Shown piece by piece: positions 9,359-18,791 of a stretch of 64,000 nt of DNA (positions are counted from its first letter, which is position 1; the number at the start of each line of letters is the position of its first letter). The notes under the pieces are model-generated. The model did not search any database, had not been told where the DNA came from, and saw only the letters and a program-made list of their open reading frames with translations. The position numbers were made by a program, and so were the translations under genes. Source of the DNA: Picocystis sp. L7 (lineage: Eukaryota > Chlorophyta > Picocystophyceae > Picocystales > Picocystaceae); the NCBI GenBank assembly GCA_020975725.1, contig QXJR01000005.1, positions 310,001 through 374,000 of the forward strand. The letters run 5' to 3'.

Positions 9359-10032
9359 CTAGTGCCAACCACCGGGCAGTCATGAATTTTTTGGATGTGT
9401 TGGATTTTGCAAGGAAGTGCTTCTTGCAGGTTATGGCTGTGTTGCAAGAGGAAGGATTCAAAAGCGAGGCATTCTCACACCGCGTCTTTTGCCATGGGGC
9501 ATGGAAAGTGTTCAAGCTAAGAGTGCTGAAACGAATCGAGTTGTTCAAGGCCACGCCACTACCCGACAGGACACAACAATCGAATGCATCGGAGGTAGTG
9601 AAACAAGTTGCACCAATGTCGGAGAAAATTACATCCATGGGAAGCCAACTTGACTTGATGACGCAGATATTGAAAGGTTGGGAGACTTGTGACCGACCCA
9701 TTACACAACCACGCAATCTAGCGGTGGCTCCAAATTTGCAAAGGACGAGAGCGTGTCCAACGGCACCTGTGAACACGAAGGACTTTACGTCCTTACGCCA
9801 TTTGTGGGCATGTTTGGTGGACCCAGGCGACGATTCTCCTTGCATGTCCTACATGGAGGCAGAGGCCTTGTCACCCACGTGGCGGAAAGATCTGCCCGGA
9901 AGCAGTAGGAGGCGCAAGTTTTGGGCGAAGCTGAAGCGTTTGCACCACAGAGTCCAATTGTCTGTGGACGATGGCTTGGTCGCGACGGTAGAAGCTGCAT
10001 TAGACCACCTGGAAGAGCACATGGAAGTCTAG

Positions 10033-10616
10033 GAGGGAAGACTCGGCTCCCTCCTCATGCAGCTTGAGGCGCGGAAGATCCCTCTACCAGGGACTCGCTC
10101 GTGACTTTGCACCGGTCACACGCCCCCTCCTTCACCTTGCAATTCATTCCATCTACCAGCCATTCCACCTCGCGCGAGACAGGCGTCTAGCTGCTTCCGC
10201 TGCGCCTGGTTCGACGCATGGCTCGTCCGTCTCTCCGTCCTCCTCGATCGGTCTTCCTGTCGCCACGCGTGCTGGTCCCTCGTTTCCCCTCCCTTCCTTC
10301 CCACGAGTGGTGGAAGCGTTTGCGAGTCCAGCACGCGCAGCGATCAACGCCAGTCCGCGGTTGTCCTGCTCCGGCTTCGCGTGGTTGGTCTGTCGCGGTG
10401 CGATCGGCCGCGACCTCGGTCTTCCCCTCGTCCTTGCTTCCCCCCTACCCCGGGACGGAAAAGTCCCTCCGGGATAGTGGAATCACTCACTTCTACCAGG
10501 ATCCCCCATGGCCTTGGAGATGGATCGCTAGATTGGGACAGTCGGAAGAGGAAATCCGATCGATAGGCCTTTTCGCCTCGGTTTCGATGGTGGAAGGTTC
10601 GATCCTTGCGTAGGAT
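10033..10616. other. No gene seen
   Basis: GC-rich sequence between the end of the Crypton-like gene and the copia LTR. Several short ORFs on both strands look like composition artefacts (Arg/Ser/Pro-rich). It may hold the 3' end of the Crypton-like element, but no terminal repeat was found. Confidence 0.4.
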
Positions 10617-10919
10617 TGTTGAAAGGATCCGCTGTTTAACCGCAAGGTTAACAGGCAGCGTTGGAGGACTTGGGTTCGTGAAGGTCCTTGGGAGTTCGGA
10701 GCACGGAGGAGCGAGATTGGAAAGAGTGTAGTACATGCATTCAAGGCGTGGCCCCTTAGGCCCTACTAGCCGCCACAATGCCTACGTGGCGTTGTGGATC
10801 GGGTATTCTATCCACAGCCGCGGTCGAACGTGCGGCTGTCCTGGTCGGAGGGGACGACCTGCACGACCAGTCCCTCCGAGAATAAACTCCATAGAACTGG
10901 CCCTGCACTTAACTTTTCA
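10617..10919 (-). repeat. Copia B 3' LTR
   Basis: About 303 bp with TGTTGAAAGG at its plus-strand left end and CTTTTCA at the right. A purine-rich tract (CTGAGGGAGAGTAT on the minus strand) adjoins it at the internal side. A diverged solo copy lies at 47597-47902. Confidence 0.8.
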
Positions 10920-11415
10920 ATACTCTCCCTCAGGACCTGTTCCATTCCTTGTTAACTCAGGTAACTGCACAAGTCCAATCTGCTTAACACTAGCACCAAA
11001 TTTCTGAACACTGGTGGGTTTTGTGAGGAAATCTGCCAACATTTCTGTTGTTGGGCAATATTTGAACTGCACCTCACGTCTCATAATCCTCTCACGGACG
11101 AAGTGGTGAGCAATGTCAATATGTTTTCTCCATTGGATGGACTTCACATCATTCAGCATCTTGATGCAGGCCTGGTTATCACACTTCATGTTAACAGTGT
11201 GAATTTTGCCCCTGGAGTTAAGTCCGTTAATTAACCTCTTCAGCCAGAGGGCTTCTTTGACTGCTGCTGCTGCTGCTTGGTACTCTGCCTCTGCTGTGGA
11301 GGTAGATACGGTCTTCTGCATTTTGCTCTGCCAAGAGATTAAACTCCCATTCAGGAAGAACAGGTAACCTGTCCTGGATTTCCTTGTTAACTTGTCTGCT
11401 CCATAGTCTGCATCA

Positions 11416-12062
11416 TGTAAGGGACTCATCGTCCCAGGCCCCCCATCGAGGAGCCTCTTTCTCCCCTTACTGTCCTCAGCCGCCCACACAAGGGCAGGGG
11501 ACTCGGATTTGCATGCTTGAATGGATGGTTGGGGTTGGGGTATTCCCTTACAGTAGGGAAACCCCCACCTGTACCAGACGGACCGGGGCGAGGTTCCCCC
11601 TCACGGGATCCTCGGTTCAGCACCGATCGGTGCCCCGACCAGGTGGAGGTTTCGACCCCCAGGTCGGCTGCCCTCCACACGATCCGGTGCTCGAAACCGG
11701 GGGATCGAATCTACTGGCTCGATCCGATCGAGGGATCGAACGGCCAGGAGCGCCCCAGCCGGATGCATCGACCAGGTCGCCGGTGCTCCACCATCCGATG
11801 GAGCACAGGAGCCGCCAGGAGATCTTGGCCCTTGGCCGTCTTGGGCGGATAAGGCCTGGCGAGACCATCCCCCTGTGCGAGACCTCTCTAGGACCTCTCA
11901 CGGGACTTTGTAATCGAACCAGAACCTTCCTGACTCCAGCTCTCAAGCGTGCTCAGGTTCTCCACGCGACCACACCAGCCACCTTGCTCCGCCTCACGAA
12001 AAGTGCTTTCATCCAAGCTTACCGCACGGTGATTTGCCGTGCGAGTAACAAGAACCACAACA
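11416..12062 (+). repeat. Gypsy A 5' LTR
   Basis: 647 bp, starting TGTAAGGGACTC and ending GAACCACAACA. Pairs with 18141-18787, one difference noticed. Confidence 0.95.
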
Positions 12063-12086
12063 GAGTGTACGGTTCCATCGATCGTG

Positions 12087-13142
12087 ATGCCCGAAGCAAC
12101 CGTGGACGACACCACCTCAGTGGAAGTCCTCATGGAACGGATAAAAGAGTTGGAAGAGGAGTTGGCCAATGCTCAGCCATCTCCTGAAGACCACAATCCA
12201 AAGCATGTCCCAGCTGAATTCAGCGACATGTTCGAAGCATTACGCAAATCTGGGGCTGTCAAGGGCATCGAATTGCCCACGCCCACGATCTTCACTGGTG
12301 AAGAACTCAAGAAAGACCCCTATGCCTTGCATAGGTGGTACAAGGAAGTGTCTTGCTGGGTAAAAGCAAGAGTTGGCAAGGACATACCACAAGCTGCCAT
12401 GGCGTTGCAAACGCTTGGCGGTACGGCAAGACTGGCCATGGAGAACAGGGAGTCATCTCATCCCGGACAGTTGAAATCAATCGATGCGATCTTCCAGGCC
12501 CTCTTGGACATCTTCCAAAGATGTGATCCAGGCCCAAAGGCATACGATGAGTTCTTACGAACTCGTATGCGCCCTGAAGAAACAGCCGTTGATTTCCTCA
12601 ACAGGTTGTTGTCCCTTTCTGTGGTCATCAACAGCAGCAAGGACCCAACAGTCCACCGTATTACCGACGAAGAACTTGCTGCCCGCTTCCGTGCAGGACT
12701 GCCGGGGTGGATGATGCAACAGCTTCGCGAAAAGCATCAGTTGCTGGTCAGCCTCCATCAAGTTCCAGATGTGAGTGCATGGGGACTGGCAGGAACCGCA
12801 ATGGAGATTGAACAAAACAGATCCCATGACCAGGTGACCACAAGGAAATTCAAGAAAAAGTATGTCCCCGGACGTACGAATGCCGTTCTGGACAGCAGGG
12901 TCCAACATCACCAGCCCAACAGGCAGCAGCGCTCATCGAAGCGATTTCAAGACCTGGAGGAACAAGACAAGGATGCCATCAGGGCTCTCCAGGAAGACCT
13001 CAAGCCTTATGAACTGAAGGCCACACTGCCTTCTGGGATTCTCAAGCGATGCCGCGAGTTGTCGGTCTGCGAATCATGCCACCGATACGGACACAACAGC
13101 AAAGGGTGCAAAGCCCGCGATGTGTTCAGTCCAAAAAACTAG
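12087..13142 (+). CDS. Gypsy A gag
   Basis: About 351 residues from the first ATG after the LTR. An N-terminal coiled-coil stretch (LMERIKELEEELANAQ) is followed by a retrotransposon-gag capsid region (HRWYKEVSCWVKARVGKDIP, then DEFLRTRMRPEETAVDFLNR). Near the end is one zinc knuckle of CX2CX4HX4C form (CESCHRYGHNSKGC). The gene ends in Pro-Lys-Asn and a stop, with the heptamer AAAAAAC at 13133-13139. Pol lies in the -1 frame, which fits the programmed -1 frameshift known for this superfamily. The product should form the virus-like particle. Confidence 0.88.
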   Translation: MPEATVDDTTSVEVLMERIKELEEELANAQPSPEDHNPKHVPAEFSDMFEALRKSGAVKGIELPTPTIFTGEELKKDPYALHRWYKEVSCWVKARVGKDIPQAAMALQTLGGTARLAMENRESSHPGQLKSIDAIFQALLDIFQRCDPGPKAYDEFLRTRMRPEETAVDFLNRLLSLSVVINSSKDPTVHRITDEELAARFRAGLPGWMMQQLREKHQLLVSLHQVPDVSAWGLAGTAMEIEQNRSHDQVTTRKFKKKYVPGRTNAVLDSRVQHHQPNRQQRSSKRFQDLEEQDKDAIRALQEDLKPYELKATLPSGILKRCRELSVCESCHRYGHNSKGCKARDVFSPKN

Positions 13143-16100
13143 GCAAACTCCAGCGGTCAATGGGGCTTGACCGCATGGAGCCGGGAGCGTCAGCGAACGC
13201 TCCCCCAAGTATGGATCTGCCCCCTTTGAAAGATCCAGAAACCAAGCAAACAGATTGGCAGGCTATGCAGGAGCACGCTGTCCGTAATCGCCGACCAGGG
13301 CAAGTGCTGCCACTGCATACCATCAACAACCTTACACCAAGAAAAGAATTTCTCACCTCGCAGTGTTCGTTTGCCCACAGACGATCTCCGGTGAACAGTC
13401 AAGCCTACCTAGATACTCTATCCAGTTTCTCCTTTGTGACGCCCCAGCTCTTACGAAGGATTCAAGAGTCCGATACCAGGGGCACAACCGGGAGGACAAC
13501 CCAAGAATTTGTGGAATTTGGAGTTGCTGTGGGTAGCAACATCCACAAAGCACCCATCGTGAATCTGCAAATCAAGATCGACAGTTTCTGTGTGTGGCAC
13601 GACTTCGGAGTGGCCCCCATACAAGAGTTCGAATGTATACTGGGCAGTGACTTCTCGAATGCTTATCTCCAGGTGCTCAATTGGCAGCAAAGAAAAATGG
13701 TCCTGCTGGACTCAGCAGGAAAGCGCCACACCGTTCACGGGGACGGCAAGTTCATCCAGGCACGACGGCTCGACTTAGTCGTCCCTGCCGCTGAAGTTCG
13801 AAAAGCCGTTCGCACACCAGGATGCCTTTACCTGATCGTACAACCGCAAGACGCTCGATGGGAGCTTGAAGCTGAAGAACAGGAGCTCCAGTTGGAAAAA
13901 AGCCAACTCAGCTCACAGGTAACACTCACAAAACAGGAACAGCAGCGATTGCAGGATTTGCTGGACTCATATGCAGACTGCTTCCAGCCCCGGAAGGAAC
14001 CACCCACTGAACGAGTCCCGGGTGAAAACTTCAGCATCCCGTTACAACCAGGAACATCACCCCAGTTCACCCAATATTACAGGCTATCGCCATCGGAGCG
14101 CGAGGAGTTACGCAAATTGCTTGCAGAATATGTGGATGCAGGAAAGATGGATATTTGTGCTGGCTCAGCATGGGGGGCGCCCGTGATCCTCGTTCCGAAG
14201 AAGGACGGTGGATGGCGCGTCGTCTTTGACTATCGTAAACTGAACAACGTTGCGATCAAAGACAGATATCCCCTACCGCCCATCGACGATTTCTTGCAAG
14301 GTCTTGGTGGATCCCAGTTCTTTTCAGCAATGGATGCATTGGATGGGTTTCACCAGCTGCCCATGAACCCAGCAGACATTGACAAGACTGTAGTACAGAC
14401 CCCTTTTGGTAGCTACACCTGGAGGGTGATGCCAATGGGAATTGCAAATGCACCTGCAGCTTTTCAAAGGATGATGAATAGAATCTTCGGTCACTTGACC
14501 TTTGCCAAGGTCTATGTGGACGATATTGTGATTCACTCCAGTAGCAAGGAAGCCCACTTCCAGCATCTGGAGGAGTTGTTGCAGGTGTGCAGGACTGCCG
14601 ACATCCGCTTGAAGCGGTCAAAATGTCATTTTTTCTGTACCACTCTGGACTGGGTAGGTTTCCGCATCGAAAACCAAGAGCTGCGATGTTCGCCCCAAAA
14701 GCTCAACAAGATACAGCATTTCCCCAAGCCAAGGACACAGAAAGAAAATATGGCCTTTCTTGGCCTCTGCCAGTTCTATCTCAGATTTGTGCCACACTAT
14801 TCAGACATTGCAGCCCCACTTACAGAATTGAACAAGAAAAAATACGCTCACGATTTCCAACGCTATTGGATGGAACAGCATGATCAAGCCTTCCAGCAAC
14901 TCGTAAAGCATCTCACCACTGCCCCAGCACTGGTGCTGTTCAATGAGGATCGCCCCACTCGGGTAGAGACCGATGCGTCCAGCATTGGGATGGGGGCTGT
15001 GCTGCAGCAAGAAATCGCCCCAGGCGAGTGGCGGCCAGTCGAATATTGGAGTCGCAAGTTCAATGCAGCCCAGCGTAACTATCACGCTGCGGAACGCGAG
15101 ACTTGCGCTATCGTCTACGCACTGGCGCATTGGAGACATCTGCTATTTGGGTGCCCATTTACTGTCATCACCGACAACACAGCATCCAAATACTTGACAA
15201 CCAAAAGTGTCCAACAGTTATCGCCACGCGATGCCCGCTGGATCGAAAAGTTAGCGTACTACGCTCCGTTCAGCGTAGAGTATCGCCCTGGAAAAGAAAA
15301 TGTGGGAGCCGACTATTTCTCCCGTCATCCGGTGAACGATGCAGCAGTACCGTTACGAACAATGACGATCCTGGACCTCTGTGCAGGAATGGGCACGACA
15401 CTTCGCGCCCTCGAACTGGCCATACCTGAAGATGGAGCACTCACTATCAATTACATTGCAGTGGAACAAGATCCAGATTGTAGAGCAGTAATTCAAAGGG
15501 TCTTCAACTCAGTACACTTGACCCGTCCTGGACTCTTCATACGGGAAGATATATTCAGATATGGAAACGACGTGCGCACCCTTGCGCATCGCCGGAAACT
15601 TCCCACGGTGGACTTGCTGATTGCAGGAGTACCCTGCCAGCCATTCTCACGTGCCAACACTTCAACCACAGACCCGCCATTGGGCCTGCGTGACGCACGA
15701 GAGTTATTCACAGCCATCAGGGACATACGAACCCGTATACCAACAGAACACTCCTACATCGTAGAGTGTACTCCGTTCGCAGCCCACCTGCAGAATGATC
15801 TGGAGCGCATCAGCGAGTGGTTGGGAGAACCGCAGGAACACCACATGGATGAATACTCCCCGCAGCAGCGAACAAGACTTTGCTGGACGAATCTTCCACC
15901 GCCGAAACCCGATCATGACTTGCTGTCCACAGTACCGCTTACGTGGCAGGACTGCCTGGAAGAGGGATCGACGCCCCCGCTCGATTCACGGGGCCTGCCC
16001 CGCTTAAAATGCCCAACACTCATGGCTTCCGCCAACAGTCACAGTGACCGTTCGCGTACCACCTGGGTAGTGGGACAAGACAATCTTCTGCGCGAACTTT

Positions 16101-18106
16101 CCATCCAGGAGCGCGAAAAACTGGTAGGCATGCAGCCTGAAGATACTGCAGGGCACAGAATCACACCTGCAGCAAGACGACGAATGTGCGGCAATGCGTT
16201 CCCCGTCGGCTGGCTCGCTGTCCTTATTGCAGACATGCACAAGCTGTGAAATCGTACACTGCTAGGTACCCGTAGTGCAGATAATACAACTTGTGGTTCT
16301 GTGAACGCAATACGGACGCAGCGCAGCTCGTCCAACGACAATGGGTCAGCAGCACACATCACCAACGTACCGCTGCTATCGCGTATTCGCACAGCAATCT
16401 TGCATGACAAAGACTATCAAAACAAACTGAAGCATCCACCTCCAGGTTACATCTGCAGAGATGGCCTCTTATTCCGCGACAACGCAACATCACCACTGGG
16501 ACACTATGCAGGACCAGCAATTCTCCAAGCCCCCTTGGACAACGCTCTCCGCCAAGACATGCTCCACCTGGTGCACGATCGCGCCCACTTTGGCGCCCAT
16601 CGTACATATGAAGCTGCCCGCCGACACTTTTATTGGCCCGGCATGAAGGCCCACATCAAGCAGTTTGTGGCACGGTGTCCCACCTGCCAGAGGATGAAGC
16701 CTACAAACACCAGCCGTGCGCGCCCGCAGCTGCCAGAAATGAGGTATTATCCACATCCTTTTCATACAGTAGTGCTTGATGTGGTAGAAGGCCTGCCACT
16801 CACCCCTGATCATCACAATGCAGTGATCACGGTAGTGGATCGGCTTACGAAGTTCGCTGTTTACGTTCCCATACATACCGATAATGGTCCAGCCTATCGG
16901 AAGCTGTTCGCTGCTTATTGCACAGCTTTGGGGTCTAGCCACAAGACAGGCACCCCTTATCATTCACAGTCTCAAGGTCCGGTCGAACACCAACATCGCA
17001 CGCTGTTGCAGACACTGCGAACGATGACCGATAAACCAGAGAATTGGGATCAGTATTTGCAGGCCGCAGCGCACGCATACAACGACAGCGTGCACTCGCT
17101 TTTGGAACGCAGCCCCTTTGAAATGCTATATGGCTGCCCTTCCCGCCTACCGTGGCACCTGCAGTTGGTGATTACTGGTACTGAAACAAGAAATCTGCTT
17201 ACTTCCCCAAACAAAATGATCACTGGATTGCTTACAGCACAGAGAAAAGTATACAGTGCCATTCAAGACTTACTGGTGGACCGCGCCAAACAACAGGCTG
17301 CCTCCACCCAACATCTTCCTGCTCGTACGTTCAAGCCTGGTGATTGGGTAAAGTTACAATACGGACTGAAGGACACGCAGGATCGCCCGAAGCTCGAACC
17401 TTACTGGGAAGGACCGTACTGCATCGATAAAGCACTTGGCAATGATGCATACAGTTTAGTGCTGCCCCCTGGCACACGCTTTCAGAACCGCTTTCACGTG
17501 GACCGCCTGCTACCATGGATTGATTCAGATCTGTCCCTCTTTCCATTGGACCATCCTATACAGCCCTTGGACAGTCTTCCCACCTCAGTGCAGGAGACAA
17601 CGATGGATCGATGGCCAGTTGCACGGTACTTGGTGCGAGACTTTTCACAGTTTCCTGCAAAGGCAATACGCTACTGGGTTCGCGGACACGATCAGCAAAC
17701 TTACTGGATTGATGAAGATGCAACAATCCTGGATGAAATATTGGACTTGGAAGAAACTAATGGATGCTTGCCGGAGTGCGGCATCAGCAAACGCAATCGT
17801 CATGCAGTGGAACAACACAAGCAGGGTGCATACCTGCTTACACCGAATCCAGTACTGCAAAACACCTGGACTTGGACATCCATGCCTTACAGCACCCGTC
17901 AACGACAGCAGTGGCAGCCACCTACCAAACTTCCTGGATCAGTGGTTATGGACGCTTTTGAAGTGGATCAAGGCGTGCAACATTATCAAGGCATCGTTCA
18001 ATCGGATGGACATACCGTACTTTGGACAGACGGTTACAAGACTCGCCACACAACAACAGAGGTCAGAAGCATGCTTTACAACCCTGTTGCGGTGGCATAC
18101 AGCTAG
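13140..18106 (+). other. Gypsy A pol region
   Basis: Parts in order. Protease-like region with AYLDTLSSFSFVT (about 13400-13440). Reverse transcriptase (about 14020-14720) with WGAPVILVPKKDGGWRVVFD, PLPPIDDFL and the catalytic KVYVDDIVIH. RNase H (about 14930-15330) with RVETDASSIGMGAVL. DNA methyltransferase (about 15362-16240). Integrase (about 16400-17150) with an HHCC zinc finger (HFGAHRTYEAARRHF, CPTCQRMKP), LDVVEGLPLT and [11 protein letters not shown]. Then a GPY-like segment (LEPYWEGPYCIDKAL) and the C-terminal module ending near QGIVQSDGHTVLWTDG. Together these copy the RNA and integrate the DNA. Confidence 0.9.
15362..16240 (+). other. C5-cytosine DNA methyltransferase domain in gypsy A pol
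   Basis: About 293 residues placed between RNase H and integrase. Visible motifs: I, ILDLCAGMGTTLRALE (SAM binding); a YIAVEQDPDC acidic strand (II); IV, IAGVPCQPFSRAN with the catalytic Cys; VI, VECTPFAAHL; VIII, QRTRLCWTNL; IX, LSIQEREKLVGMQPED; X, RRRMCGNAFPVGWLA. This is the full permutation-free order of the family, and the domain would transfer methyl from SAM to cytosine C5. The stretch between VIII and X (about 95 residues) is short for a target recognition domain. What DNA it methylates is unknown; silencing of rivals or self-regulation are guesses. Confidence 0.92.
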
Positions 18107-18140
18107 TGTTTTCTTGCTGCTACGCAGGGAACCGGGAGAC

Positions 18141-18787
18141 TGTAAGGGACTCATCGTCCCAGGCCCCCCATCGAGGAGCCTCTTTCTCCCCTTACTGTCC
18201 TCAGCCGCCCACACAAGGGCAGGGGACTCGGATTTGCATGCTTGAATGGATGGTTGGGGTTGGGGTATTCCCTTACAGTAGGGAAACCCCCACCTGTACC
18301 AGACGGACCGGGGCGAGGTTCCCCCTCACGGGATCCTCGGTTCAGCACCGATCGGTGCCCCGACCAGGTGGAGGTTTCGACCCCCAGGTCGGCTGCCCTC
18401 CACACGATCCGGTGCTCGAAACCGGGGGATCGAATCTACTGGCTCGATCCGATCGAGGGATCGAACGGCCAGGAGCGCCCCAGCCGGATGCATCGACCAG
18501 GTCGCCGGTGCTCCACCATCCGATGGAGCACAGGAGCCGCCAGGAGATCTTGGCCCTTGGCCGTCTTGGGCGGATAAGGCCTCGCGAGACCATCCCCCTG
18601 TGCGAGACCTCTCTAGGACCTCTCACGGGACTTTGTAATCGAACCAGAACCTTCCTGACTCCAGCTCTCAAGCGTGCTCAGGTTCTCCACGCGACCACAC
18701 CAGCCACCTTGCTCCGCCTCACGAAAAGTGCTTTCATCCAAGCTTACCGCACGGTGATTTGCCGTGCGAGTAACAAGAACCACAACA
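18141..18787 (+). repeat. Gypsy A 3' LTR
   Basis: 647 bp, near-identical to 11416-12062. The preceding purine tract CAGGGAACCGGGAGAC is shared in form with elements B and C. Confidence 0.95.
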
Positions 18788-18791
18788 ATCA

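Larger units (their letters stand above)
4645..10032 (+). pseudogene. Crypton-like tyrosine recombinase gene, split by a MULE
   Basis: Two coding pieces, 4645-5616 and 9359-10032, form one frame when the MULE and one copy of its 11-bp duplication are set aside (about 548 codons). The middle resembles the CBF3/GCR1-like domain of Crypton YR transposases: GLARHVDVSLCARGALCRYF, then a WKYDV.G...PDL segment, a TTHMPKYGASHLQRS box, SLGYWN and a late Tyr in MMDAYLAV. The tail FLDVLDFARKCFLQVMAVLQ matches the alpha-helical end of these proteins. One in-frame TAA lies near 5019, and the usual second Arg of the HxxR box is Lys, so this copy is probably inactive even without the MULE. The 5' end touches the Harbinger repeat and no true start is visible. 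A domesticated YR gene is the alternative. Confidence 0.72.
11416..18787 (+). mobile_element. Gypsy A: Ty3/gypsy element with DNA methyltransferase
   Basis: A 7372-bp LTR retrotransposon inserted in Copia B, with a 4-bp duplication ATCA. Both 647-bp LTRs are present and differ at one position by eye, so insertion was recent. Order: LTR, gag (12087-13142), then pol with protease, reverse transcriptase, RNase H, C5 DNA methyltransferase, integrase, a GPY-type segment and a Tudor-like end. A purine-rich tract (GGGAACCGGGAGA) lies just before the 3' LTR; no tRNA-type TGG primer site was seen after the 5' LTR. It looks nearly whole, with about two breaks. Confidence 0.93.

Noticed and set aside
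10064-10613. ORFs of 130-144 codons between the Crypton-like gene and the copia LTR
   Set aside because: Overlapping frames on both strands, no domain, composition driven by GC-rich DNA.
11640-11720. tRNA-like B-box word (GGATCGAATCT) in the gypsy A LTR
   Set aside because: No matching A box or cloverleaf could be drawn around it.
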